Source: Anastrepha obliqua (lineage: Eukaryota; Arthropoda; Insecta; Diptera; Tephritidae). From it: 64,000 bases of DNA. Both the position numbers and the translations under genes were made by a program. The notes beneath the pieces were generated by a model. That model was not told the origin of the DNA, made no database searches, and was given only the letters and a program-made list of their open reading frames with translations. Below, piece by piece: positions 45,295 through 56,159 of this stretch (position 1 is its first letter; the number at the start of each line of letters is the position of its first letter). The stretch is taken from assembly GCF_027943255.1 (NCBI RefSeq), contig NC_072892.1, positions 160,830,792 through 160,894,791 of the forward strand, given 5' to 3'.

Positions 45295-46035
45295 TTTTTT
45301 TTTTGAAAGGAAAGTTCTCAGAAATTCATTTAGTAACAAGGCATTTAAAAACCAATTTGGATGATTAATTTTCTGCCACCTTGTAGTACCAACGAACGAA
45401 ATTGTTGATAAAAAATTGCCAGCCATTTTTATTTTTATTTATTTCTTATTAATAATTATTATTCTCATTTAATTAATATTTTTTATTATTATTAAATTAA
45501 TAATTTTTATTTTTTTATTTAATTAATAATTTTTATTTTTTTAATAATAATTTTTATGCTTTATTAATTACCTTTTTGCATTTAGTAAAAAAGTTATTAA
45601 AAAACCAAATTGGATGATTATTTTTGCGCCACCTCTTGGTACTGAGGAACGAAATTGTTGGTCAAAAACGGCTCCAAACATTTTTTTTAATTTTTATTTT
45701 ATGAGTAATTTTTTGTTTTATTTAATTAATACTTTTTATTATTTTCTTTTTTCATTTAATTAGTTAATTCTTTTTTCATTTTTTTAAATTAATACTTTTT
45801 TTATTTAATTAATAAATGTTTTTTGATTTAATTAATCATTTTTTTGTTTTAATATACTTATTTTATTTAATAATTAATTTTTATTTTTTTGCATTTCGTA
45901 AAAAAGTTATTCAAAAACCACATTGAATGATTATTTTTGTTAGTACTGGCGAACGAAATTCTTGGTCGAAAATGGATGCTAATAAATTGTTTAATTTTTT
46001 ATTTTATTATTCTTTGTTTTTTTTTTATTTAATTA
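45295..46035. repeat. ~310-bp tandem repeat, left part
   Basis: The word ACCAAATTGGATGATTA, followed by a GCCACC...AGTAC segment, GAACGAAATTGTTGG and a long A/T tail, repeats from about 45345, 45604 and 45925. The start CATTTAGTAAAAAAGTTATT at 45579 recurs near 45891 (312 bp). The third unit is interrupted by the LINE, and a further unit follows it near 47860. The A/T tails vary in length. Confidence 0.75.
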
Positions 46036-47808
46036 ATGGTTGGTTGGTTGGTTCAAGGGTGACCCCGCATCGGAGTGCCACATAGACCGCAAGTTGGGTC
46101 CGTTGTGTTGCCCTAGAGCTCATTATGTTATATGATTTCCCCACCTAACCGAGATTTTCATTGTAGATTTTGGTCAAAGATATTAATTCGTTCCGAGAAT
46201 TTGATGAGAGATTCGATTTTCTGGTTCGAGAGTACTGAAAGATTGTCAATTGTTGGAGAGCCTAGAAGAGCGAGTCGACTTCTGGCTAGACCGGGACAAC
46301 TGCACAGCAAATGTCTGCTCGATACTTCCTCATCTTCGTCCTCGCAGTACCTGCACAGGTCGTTTTGAGGAACCCCGAGCCGACGTGCGTGAGTGCCCAA
46401 AAGGCAGTGGCCGGTGATAAGAGATGTTATATGCCTTAGTTCGTGTTTCGAAAGACTTATAAGGGTTTTTGTCTGTTTCAGATTGTAGGATGGCCAGATT
46501 TGTCTGGTCGTAACGCAAGTAGTTTCCACTCGCCAGCTCCGATCAGCAATGCTGTGAAATTCTCGATCAATGAGCATTTTACATGTTGAGAGCGGAATGT
46601 GGATTATGGGTAAGTTTCTAACATTTGATTGCGCAGCTCCAGCTCTTGCGAGCTCATCAGCTTTGCAGTTACCTTCGAATCCACTGTGAGCCGGTATCCA
46701 GATAACTTGGACAGAATTCTGAACACTTATCTCGTTAAGAGATAAGAGACAGGATCGAACCACATCTGAGTGGGTATAAGAGGAGCTGAGTGCTCGAACG
46801 GCCGCTTGACTGTCGGTGAAAAAGCGGATATCCTCTAGTGATATTCTATTTTCTAAGAGAGTTTTCGCAACATACCAGATAGCGCATACTTCCGCTTGGA
46901 ATACGCTACAGTAGTCGGGTAATCTAAATGATAGATTGATGTGAGGGGAATTGGAAAAGATTCCAAATCCCACTTTGCCGTCTTGTTTTGAACCATCTGT
47001 ATATAGTCAGAGGGCCATCGATTTCGGTTAGATTTGTCTTCCATTCTTCCCTAGTTGAGAATAGCTGGTGATGGAAGACTTACATGATAGTCTATGTCGG
47101 AAGAGATAACAGTGTTCCTGTTCAGTATGGCCGAATGGCCAAGATACTTATTCCATTTCGATATAGCATTCATGCGTGTCGCTGCTTTCGCTGCAATCGC
47201 TTTGCCAGCCAGATCGATAGGGAGCAAGTGAAGCAACGTATTTAGAGCCTTAGTAGGTGTTGTATTTAAGCATCCTGTTATCAGGAGGCAGGCTGTTCTT
47301 TGAACTCGATCAATTGTGGCTACTCTACACCGTTTTTCGAGTGCTGTCCACCATACAACCACACCGTAGAAGAGTATCGGTTTGATGATCGAGGTATATA
47401 TCCAATAAATGATGCGAGGTGAAAAAGCCCAGGTTTTGCCTATAGCTTTCTTACAAGTATAAAGAGCTATGAAAGCTTTTTTACATCTGTTTTCGATGCT
47501 CAATTTCCAACTCAACTTCCTATCTAGAATAACTCCTAGATATTTAGCTGAATCAGATAGAAGTAATGATTCCCCTTTTAAAGTTATTGTTTGCAGTGGA
47601 GGAGATTGTTGTTTCCTATTGAAGAGAACAAGATCTGTCTTTGCTGGATTCGCATTTAGTCCGCATTCGGTGCACCATTTTGACAGAATATTGATTGAGC
47701 GTTGCATGAGCTCAGTGAGGGTATTCATGTGTTTGCCTGACACGCAGAGAGCAATATCATCTGCATAGGCTACAACCTTGCAGCCTGCTTTTTCGAGATT
47801 TCGATTAA
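46036..47808 (-). mobile_element. RNase H-type LINE inserted in the tandem repeat
   Basis: 5'-truncated non-LTR element on the minus strand. It starts in the RT palm at NLEKAGCKVVAYADDIALCV (about 47800-47745) and ends in a 3' UTR and a short (TTGG)n tail at 46038-46052. Clade: an RNase H-encoding APE-type group (I/LOA/R1 side). It is one of the best preserved LINEs here, with long open frames. No convincing target duplication could be fixed in the A/T flanks. Confidence 0.85.
46158..47790 (-). pseudogene. LINE ORF2 C-terminal half: RT, RNase H, Cys/His knuckle
   Basis: RT part at 47051-47743 and just upstream: YADDIALCV, then CTECGLNANPAKTDLVLFNR, YLGVILDRKLSW and KPILFYGVVVWW. RNase H part at 46158-46973: VFQAEVCAI, FFTDSQAAVRAL, VIWIPAHSGFEGNCKADELA (Asp/Glu/His residues preserved). 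The knuckle is CRYCEDEDEEVSSRHLLCSCP near 46310-46370, and the end is IKFSERINIFDQNLQ. The frame changes near 47070 and again near 47003, just before the YTDGS motif, which reads RW in place of TDG. It is otherwise open. Confidence 0.85.
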
Positions 47809-47990
47809 TTATTTTTTTTATTTATTATTATTTATTAATTATTTTTTTATTTTTAAAAAAGACATTAAAGAAAAATAGGAAGATTAATTTTACTCCACAG
47901 CTTAGTACCAGCAAATGAAATTGTTGGTCTAAAATGGCTGGCAAACAATTTTGCATTTTTTACATTTTTCGCTTTATTTATAAATTAATT
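47809..47990. repeat. ~310-bp tandem repeat, right part
   Basis: After the LINE the unit resumes: AGGAAGATTAATTTTACTCC, then TTAGTACCAGCAAATGAAAT and TGTTGGTCTAAAATGGCTGG near 47880-47940. It has the same layout as the units at 45.3-46 kb. Confidence 0.65.
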
Positions 47991-47997
47991 GACATTA

Positions 47998-48470
47998 AAA
48001 ACCTAAAATAGTCGAAAATGTTGATTTATCGGTTAATCGATTAATCGGTATTTCCTAAAAAACAATTAATTTTTGAGCTTGCAATTAATAATTTTATAAA
48101 TTTATTTACTTCAGTTACCCAAAATAGTTCGAAAATGCTGATTAATCGATTAACCGATAATCGATTAATATTGTAATTAATCAAAATTAATTTATGGGCT
48201 TGCAAAAAATCATTCAATAAATTAACTGATATTTAAAATCGAAAATAGGCGAAAATGCCGATTAATCGATTCGATATCTTGCATCGAAATTTAAGAAATA
48301 GTCGAAAATGGTGATTAATCGATTAACCCATTAATCGATATTTTGTAATAATTAATCGAAATAAATTTTTGGGGTTGCAGAAAATCATTCGATAAATTAA
48401 TTGATATTTAAAATCAAAAATAGTCGAAAATTCCGATTCATCGATATCTCGTAATTAATCGAAATTAGTT
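47998..48470. repeat. ~120-bp tandem repeat rich in TAATCGATTA palindromes
   Basis: The word AAAATAGTCGAAAATG with small variants starts units at about 48005, 48121, 48244, 48296 and 48417. Spacing is 116-123 bp, with one short 52-54-bp unit. The palindrome TAATCGATTA occurs at 48034, 48143, 48158 and 48316, with several one-off variants. In form it is a two-base-spaced homeodomain dimer site. Confidence 0.75.
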
Positions 48471-49654
48471 TTTTAGTTTAATCCAGAAATCCATTTTTTT
48501 CATTCCCACTAAATTAACTAAAACTTGCAGACTTGTAGTTTAGTGCATTTTGCTTGAGGGATATATTTTTTTTTTAATTTTAACGATAACTAATAAAATA
48601 TCTTGCATACTCAAGCGTCTATGAAAAATGAAAAACGAAAACATTTACGCAAAAATTAACTACTTAAAGAATATTTTGAAGAGCGAATCACGAGCGAGTC
48701 CGAGTTGTAAAAACCGAGAAAACTAAAAAAAGTACCTTCCACATGAATATTATCTTCCAAAATGTATGCACATCTGGTCATACTTATACGCCACGAATGC
48801 GTCTATCGATCGCTGGACACACAAAGGGTTAAAGGTAACTAAACAAAATAGCGGACTTGCAGCAAACTACTTAATTACTATGCATGTCAGAGTGCCAATA
48901 AAAACACACCACCTTAGTAATACTTAGTAATAAGAGACAATAAGCCAAGTTAAAGTCAATCAACCAGCCCACCATAAACTAATTTACAGCTTAACACACT
49001 TTACACATTTGGCGTGTCTGACCTACTGCATAGGCATTAGTCACAGTTAAAATTATATAATATTTATTATGGAAAACAGATTCACACACACACATACACA
49101 CTTTAGCACTGGCAGTACTCGAACACTCATAAACCCCCAACAAGCGCACACATTTCCGGTGAAATGTGAATTGCACGAGTGTATTCCAAAGGCCACAAGG
49201 TGGTACTCCATAAGTGTTCCAACATTCCAACAGTGTAGCGTGCACACATACATACCTACCTATGTATTTTGTAGCTTACGTCCGTATATTTTAATTTTCT
49301 TTTTTGTTATCAAATGGAATTGCGTTATTTGATAATTATATGACTGCGTTGACGTCTTGAATTGCTTACAATTGTAATGAATGTAAATTATGACGAAGTG
49401 GTGTGAATGCGATAACAGGTCAAATAGGAAGGGAGCGACGTGCACGTACGTACGTACATACGTAAATAGTTTCCGAGTCACCTTATTAATTCACATAGCA
49501 GCGCTTTAAGTGCGACAGCACAGCGTACGAGGAGTATTTTGAAAGATTGGCTTTAATACAAATTCAATTGGGCCGATAATTTAAAGGTCAACGGTTCTTG
49601 CTCGTTAGCTGTGTGCGAGTGAACTTAGTTGATTACAACTAATAGTTTGAATCT
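48471..49654. other. Intergenic DNA with simple repeats
   Basis: No gene recognised; the overlapping frames at 48991-49332 are from (CA)n/(CATA)n-bearing DNA. (ACGT)n-like tract near 49441-49462. GGACACACAAAGGGTTAA at 48814-48831 looks like a single TTAA-element end with no partner. Confidence 0.35.
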
Positions 49655-50380
49655 TTAAGGGGTAACACCACTGTACACGCGTAAAATAAACACGATTTTT
49701 AAAGAATTTTTTTGTATAGAAGGAAAGGGGAAACAATCACTCTGCTTTGGGAAGTTATTACTTATATACTAAAATACAAAACTACAAAGTTTGATCGAAA
49801 AATTTTACAAAATTTGTAATGTGGTTTCTCTTGAAGGAGCTCCGCGGCACGCAGCACAGAGGGTGCAAATTTTAATCTGGAACAAGGAAATTTATTTTTT
49901 CTTAATCTAGATAAGAATAACTAGAGAAACACGTAGGGGATTTAAAAAATATTTATTTTTGTGGAATTAGCAAGCATTTGAAGGAAAAAACTCTATTTTG
50001 GACTAAAAAAACGGCACTTAAATAATTATAACAATCGTTTAAATTAATCTATCGAAAATCTCCTACGCTCTTCTCTTAAGAAGGTTATTATACAGACGTA
50101 GTGAAAAACCTGATTAAAAATATTTAAAATTGTTTGAGTTATGCTGCGTGCCAATTTCAGAAAACGTGTTTTGAGAAAAACGCGTTTAAAGTTTGGAAAT
50201 TTGGAGAAGTCGTTAGGTAGCAGTCACTAACGCTTGGTTAAAAGCTTAAAATATTTATGAAATAGACTTCGGTAACGTATAAAACTTTTTGTTCTATATT
50301 TTAAAAGGTTCAAAGAATTTTTTAAGCTTATAAAAAAAAAATCAATTTTTTGAAATTTCTACAGTGGTGTTACCCCTTAA
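49655..50380. mobile_element. TTAA-flanked MITE (MITE D)
   Basis: A 718-bp element (49659-50376) with perfect 17-bp inverted ends GGGGTAACACCACTGTA, flanked by TTAA at 49655-49658 and 50377-50380. The interior is non-coding and AT-rich. A 22-bp module at 50173-50194 is identical to one at 30656-30677 inside MITE C, although the terminal repeats of the two elements differ. Confidence 0.85.
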
Positions 50381-50477
50381 ATAAAATTGATGAGGAAAGT
50401 GAGTGAAAATATGCGTCGATGGAGGTTAGAAAGATGAAAATGCGTAAAGAAGAGTGGAATGTGGTGCGAAAAGTATT

Positions 50478-51790
50478 TGGTTGGCGAATAAGTGCATAGC
50501 GTTTTTATACTTTCTTTTATTTTGAAACGATACGTTTGCTGTTTGGCTTAGGGTAAGTATTCATTCGATAGAACTATTGCTGCTCTAGAAAACTATGCTA
50601 ATTGTATTTGTGAGTTATTTAATTTTTTATTAGTTTTGAGGCATAGAAATGACATACCCAGGAGGCAAAAATCAACATTTTCTTCACCTGCTCTTCTTTG
50701 CTTTTCATCGAGATAAAAAGCGGACGAAGCAGCCCGGAACATTTGCGACGTGTATGGATAAAGGTTTATAGGCGGGTCTTCAGCTCGAAAAGGGTTTGCA
50801 AAGTTCACAAATGGCGACTTTAACGTCGATGACACGTCCACGCAGCGGGAAGTCTTCTAAATTCGATGAAGAACGTCTCAAATCACTTTTGAAGGAGAAC
50901 AGTCGCCAAACTAGTCGTGAATTGGCGGAAAAAATGAGTTGCGATCATAAAACGATTATCTATCACCTTTATTCAATGGGATTTACCGAAAAATTGGGAG
51001 CCAGGATGCCTCACGAACTCAACGAAAAAAAAAAACCAAAGAAAGTCGCCTTGCTTCTCAGCATCTCGCCCGCCGTCGAGCAACACGCGCTCATAAGCAA
51101 CGCTTTTTGTACCGAATCGTCACAGGAGGTAAGAAATGGGGCATTTTCATAAATATGAAGCAAAGAAAGGAATGGGTGGCTCCAAGAGATACGCCTAAGC
51201 TGAGAATCAAGCCGGATCTTCATCCAAAGAAGGTCATGATATGTGCTTGGTGGGACTGGGACGACGTGGTGCACGGCGAAATGTTTGAAAAGAACGACAC
51301 GGTCAACAAGGAGCTCTACATTGCCCAGCTACACCATGTAAATGAGGCTATTCGACTGAAAAGACCTGATCGATATGATCAAACCATACTCGTTCACGAC
51401 TACGCCAGGTTCCATGTTGCACAAGCCCAAGCCGTCAAAGCTGCACTCAAAGAGCTCGAATGAAAGGTCCTTCATACTTTTTCACGACAACGCCGGTGCC
51501 CTTGTCGCAACAAGTCGCCAAAGTCGCAGTCCAAGAGCTCAAATGGGAGGTCCTTCAGCATCCGCTGTATTCTCCAGACCTTTCACCGACGACCGACTAC
51601 CATCTTTTCCGCTCCCTGTCAAACCATTTGAAGAGCGTTACCTTCGATAGCAAAGAGGTCCTTAAAAACTGGCTCAACACCAGCTTTGCGACCAGACCAG
51701 GCGATATTTGGCGGAACGGCATCAACAAATTGGTCGAGAGATGGGAAGAGGTTGTAAACAGCAACATAATTGATTAACTTATTGATATTA
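50478..51790 (+). mobile_element. mariner element, near full length, decayed
   Basis: The left end is probably TTGGTTGGCGAATAAGTGC near 50479, a typical mariner start; the right end after about 51776 could not be matched. The transposase relic occupies 50640-51776. The length is close to a full mariner of about 1.3 kb. It contains an internal ~87-bp tandem duplication at about 51389-51562. Confidence 0.75.
50665..51776 (+). pseudogene. mariner (DD34D) transposase pseudogene
   Basis: N-terminus near GKNQHFLHLLFFAFHR (50670-50720), then SGKSSKFDEERLKSLLKENS and TSRELAEKMSCDHKTIIYHL (50850-50975). The sequence changes frame near 51020 and 51110 to MYRIVTGGKKW, where the usual GDEKW Asp-Glu has become GG-K. 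INMKQRKEWVAP, KVMICAWWDWDDVVH and YDQTILVHDYARFHVAQ follow. After a duplicated stretch come ELKWEVLQHPLYSPDLSPTT and DYHLFRSLSNH, then WRNGINKLVERWEEVVN with a stop at 51774-51776. Confidence 0.85.
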
Positions 51791-51829
51791 TTATTGTTTT
51801 TTTCTTGTTTATTTGCGGCCATAGTAGCC

Positions 51830-52845
51830 TAGCTGTTACGCATGTATCTTCATCTGCCCATGACCTATTGGCCTCTTGGGTAATGTTGTTTTTTATAATT
51901 GATTTACTCGTGCCCAAAGGTATCCCAATGGTACTTTTATCACGGAACAGTTGAAGAGCAGTACCTTTTCTGGCTAGTTCATCAGTTCATTCTACAGTTT
52001 CCCTCAATATCTCTGTGTCCCGGAACCCAAATAAGGCTGACCTTGAATACGACGCTAATATCATTTAGGGCTGCCCGGCATTCCTGTACAACCTTTGATC
52101 TTAGTATAGCCGCATTTATTGATTTAATGGCCGCTTAGCTATCCGAGAATATATTTATAGTCAGTTTTGTCTGGTAGTCTGCTGTAGTCTGGTAGTCGAA
52201 CGGATAGTTTCAGTACTAATTCTTTCGAAAATACTCCAACTACGTCAACTTTATCGTCTACCTTGGAACCATCTGTATAAATATTTAATTCCCCCCTTCT
52301 CCATGGTCTTGGTGTCTGCCACTCTCTTCTTGACGGTATACTTGCCCTGAAGAACTTGTCGAAGGTAAGTCTAGAGATAGAGTAATCTATTTCTTGTTTG
52401 TGACTGTTCAGAGGATACAAAATACAGGCGTGGCCAAACCACCGTTCTTTCGATAGCGTCATACTTTTGAGTTTAAGCGCCGAGGCGGCGGCCCCGTTTT
52501 TCCTTACGAAATTGATTAGCAATTCTAACGCTTTGTTTGGGGTAGTCCTTAAAACACCAGAGATGCATAAAAAGCTGTTCTTTGGACCTTACTCATGATT
52601 TTAGCGTAACTCGCCTTTTGAGCAGATGGCCACCATACAAGTATTCCATATATTAAGATTGGTCTAACTACAGAAGTACATATATAGCCAATGAATAACG
52701 AGAGATGTTAACCCCCATACAAGTATTCCATATATTAAGATTGGTCTAACTACCGAAGTACATATATAGCCAATGAATAACGAGAGATGTTAACCCCCAT
52801 TTAATACCGACCGCTCTTTCTCATCATCTAATGGTAATATTTTAA
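51830..52845 (-). pseudogene. LINE RT C-terminus and RNase H relic
   Basis: Read from right to left: HLSLFIGYICTSVVRPILIY and GILVWWPSAQK near 52760-52600, then LINFVRKNGAAASALKLKSM and LNIYTDGSKVDDKV (52139-52522) with the RNase H first Asp. NIFSDSAAIKSINAA- and VSLIWVPGHRDIEGN-like pieces follow near 52155-52000. An 82-bp direct duplication at 52634-52797 doubles the thumb segment. Stops and frameshifts throughout. Confidence 0.75.
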
Positions 52846-53231
52846 TATTTTTCCATTTAATACTTTTTGGTAAATTTTTGAACTTTAAGGCAAAAATGCA
52901 AAGTCACTACAGATAACCAGAATTCGTTACAGATTTTATTTTCCATCCCCAAGCTATACACAAACGCGTGGGGAGCACAAAATGTAGCTCTTTTGCATTT
53001 GTAGGTGCCCTAAGGTAGCTACGAGTACATCGACTCGTACAGTTTGAGGGGAGTGCTTGATTTACTCAACATTTTCGACTAAATTCTGATTACAGCTACA
53101 CTGAAGGTTAGCTTTGCGTAACTTTTCTGCGAGGGATGCAGTGAATAACTAACGTTATAATATTTCCGTTTGATTTGCATATATATATACATTTACAGTT
53201 ATGTAAAAATTTTATTCATTTTCTTGTTATT
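52846..53231. other. Intergenic DNA without a supported gene
   Basis: No repeats or motifs recognised. A pyrimidine-rich run, TTCATTTTCTTGTTATTTAG, ends at 53234 and would serve as a splice acceptor for the following candidate exon. Confidence 0.3.
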
Positions 53232-53234
53232 TAG

Positions 53235-53391
53235 CTTCGAAATGAAGCCTGCCAGCGCCACAGAAAACCCTCATGGGACAAGAATTGGATTGATTGATGA
53301 CGAGAAGCAATTATCGACAATTCCATTACCTCGTTTGGCAGTCGTAGCTAAGAAAATGACTTACACACAATACATAAATTACAATGGTTAA
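53235..53391 (+). other. Candidate host exon or gene fragment, unidentified
   Basis: An open stretch from a possible acceptor (TTATTTAG, ending at 53234) to the stop at 53389-53391. From the Met at 53242 it reads MKPASATENPHGTRIGLIDD, then KQLSTIPLPRLAVVAKKMTY and a short end. Composition is balanced and unlike the low-complexity frames around it, and no transposon motif is seen. GGTTAAC at its end is a poor splice donor, so it could be a terminal exon. I do not recognise the protein; it may be chance. Confidence 0.3.
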
Positions 53392-54270
53392 CGATTTATC
53401 TGTATGTATATAAAATTGTTTATTGAAGTTTTGTATAAAATAATCAAATATCAGTTCGTAGTACCAACTTACGCTAAATCCATAGTTTGACACTCACCTG
53501 AAATGAGAAGAAAAATAGTCACAATTAGAATTGGATTATAAATTGAATGCAATATATTTACTAAGAAATCAAGCGATCTCAATTGCCAGTAAAATTTGGA
53601 GTAGAGTGCATAAATATTATAATATATAATATTTTTAAATTTTTTATAAATTTTAAAATTCCATTTATATGGTGTTAGTTAAAGTAGAAACAATATTACA
53701 AAAAAGTGTCAAACAAATTCTAAATCGAAAAACATAGTAAATATTAAAGAAATTAACATGCACACATTCATGAACGCTACTATACGGCCCATATTAAATT
53801 TAAACATTTTGAAAAAAAAAAAAACAAAATTTAAGATTTAGTCAATGTTGAAATTTTTGGAAGAGTTTCTTAAATTAAAATATTTTTGCAGCCTTACATT
53901 GAAAACTTTCTAAAGCCGACTAAATGTGAGCTTTCCTTCACGTACTTGAAGCACTTCAAAATTTCATATAGCGGAACTTCTAGTGGGATCCTTTAATTTT
54001 TCGTATTACAGGTATTCAAATACGTACAACAAACCAGAGCAAAATCATTGCATAATTCTGTCCTCGCCTAGCGCTAGCATACGAACTTTTATATGTGAAA
54101 ATCGATCGATGCGTCACTCCGTACGTTGGTAAGCAGACGCTGGCTATTTTTCACTGGTTCACTGTATTTCATATCACATATTTGAAATTATTTCGAAAAG
54201 TTATGGGAATTCCACTATGAAACTTGCAGAGATTATATTGTCAGGTATTAGTGACACTAATAAGAAACAC
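53392..54270. other. Intergenic DNA without a supported gene
   Basis: AT-rich; a poly-A run near 53811-53825. Nothing paired or coding recognised. Confidence 0.3.
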
Positions 54271-54274
54271 ATCT

Positions 54275-54610
54275 AGAGGCGGGAGTGTTTTTTTTTTTTT
54301 TTTTTTTTTTTTTTTTCAAATGGCAAAATTGAAAAAAAATTGTAATAGAAAAATTATAAAAAAAAAAATTTAACAAAAGAAGCGGGAGTGTTGTTTGTTC
54401 GAAAATGACAAAACGAAAAAAAAAATTAACAAAAAAATTAGAAAAAAAAATGTTTAACACAAAAATTAAAAAAACAAATTTTAACCCAAAACTTAAAAAA
54501 AACAAATTTTACCTAAAAATTAAAAAAAAAAAGTTTACCCAAACATTAAAAAAAAAATGTTAACTCAAAAATTAAAAAAAAAAATTTACCCGAAAATTAT
54601 GTAAAAAAAT
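54275..54610. repeat. A-rich minisatellite, ~26-bp units, with poly-T tract
   Basis: A poly-T run lies at 54289-54316. The word GCGGGAGTGTT at 54280 and 54383 marks two units about 103 bp apart. From about 54450 to 54600 a ~25-28-bp unit of the form TTTACCCAAAAATTAAAAAA repeats about six times with variation. The minus-strand frame 54257-54505 is low-complexity and not a gene. Confidence 0.7.
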
Positions 54611-56155
54611 TTAAGCAGTTTAAGAAACTGCATACAAAAATTTCCAGCATTGCATAAATCTCAAAATTATTACCTTTTTTTAATTTTTTTATAATGCCTT
54701 GCAATTAATTTCACGTAACTACATACACATTATTTCATTTTATTTCCTACTAGTGAGAGTTAAACCCAACCCTCAGCCCCCTATCAAAATTTTTAGCCTA
54801 AATACACAGTTCCTAAAGTTTATACTACAGCATTAGCCATATGTTTTGGCGTGTCGAGCAAGATTGAAAACAAATACCCTAAGCCCTTTTCGTTCGTACC
54901 TGCAAAGGTGCATACAAATTTACTTGTATGCAGGCGTCCCGTCAGCTGAATGTAAACTCTTACCTTTACCCGGGGAAATTCAACTTTGTACCTTTGTAAA
55001 CCAAAATGAGTCACCCGCAATTGCAGCGGTCAATTTTAACGTTCAAACCAAAAAACACACAGCCGCTAACATGCGACTACTAAGCACATGCATATATACA
55101 TACACACACATGCATAAAAAGCAATCCGTATTCCGTAAATTCCTATTATCGTTGCGCACAAGTTAAACAAAGTGAAGCATAAAATTAATCTATAAACAAA
55201 TTTTTAAATTGAATTTTCGGACTGGAATGTGAGCCTTCAATAAATTTTACTACTTCAGCATTTTGCCTGACCATTCCTATATGTGTGTATGTGTGTGTAC
55301 GGGTATGTTTCTCTATCACTGTCTGTTGGTCTCTGTCTGTTTGTCGGTTTGCCTGCTCGGTTGTGTTACTCGCGCGCACAAACATACTCACAATCGTTAG
55401 TTGGATTTGCTCATGTGGCCAGCAATGAGTTACGGCGGTGAGCTGGCACGGTGTACAGGACGACAACAAGACAGGATATAAATATAGAGATGTAGTCAGA
55501 TGGCATAGCCATGTGTGAGTTAGTGTTTGCACAATCGTCCAACTGCGTTCACTTTGAAATCAAAACTATGCAGACAATTGTTATGTACCATATTTACATA
55601 CACACACACACACACACAAGCCCTTCGCTGAGACTACATCCATCCCGTCTGACATTTCTTTATTCTCGTGCTACGTTGGCGTGCTTTGGCCTCCTTTCCT
55701 GCTGCCTTCTTTGCTTTGCTGATGCGCACGTTTTGCTTTTGTGGCAGCCAATTCCTTTACACCGTTTTTTATGCCATTTGTTTATTTCCATATTTTTGTT
55801 GGAATTTCTGTTTGTTCACCACTTCTTTGTTAGCCGGTTTGTTTATTTTATGCCGCCACTTTTTTTCATTTTTTTTTTTTTTTTCTTTTTTGCGTTATCA
55901 TTTATCTTGCAGTTTGGACTTTACGCGCCACATGCGACCCGTTTTTTATACCCGCGCACTTGTGCCCAAAGGTATTATAATTTTGCTCACATAACGGTAG
56001 TAACAGCGCAACGAAATCTTGATAGATATAGACGAATATACGTATGTTTACTAAAATGCTCAGTATGATGAGATGAGTCGATTCAATCACGTCCGTCCCA
56101 ACAGTGTACTCTTTATCAAAGACAGTTTGGCATTGAGGAAGGGCGAAATGGTACT
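54611..56155. other. Intergenic DNA without a supported gene
   Basis: Overlapping frames at 54846-55166, 55185-55532, 55511-56068 and 55668-55994 have no family motif; the longest is Cys/Phe/Leu-rich and crosses (CA)n near 55598-55617 and poly-T near 55867-55884. It may be host intergenic or intronic DNA. Confidence 0.35.
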
Positions 56156-56159
56156 TTGC

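Noticed and set aside
48814..48831. GGACACACAAAGGGTTAA as a TTAA MITE end
   Set aside because: No partner end with matching inverted sequence was found within several kilobases.
54450..54600. Telomere-like repeats because of TTTACCC words
   Set aside because: Units are ~26 bp with long A tracts, and higher Diptera lack simple short telomeric repeats.
55511..56068. 185-aa plus-strand open frame as a membrane protein gene
   Set aside because: Phe/Leu/Cys-rich reading of T-rich DNA with (CA)n and poly-T; no family signature and an equally open alternative frame overlaps it.
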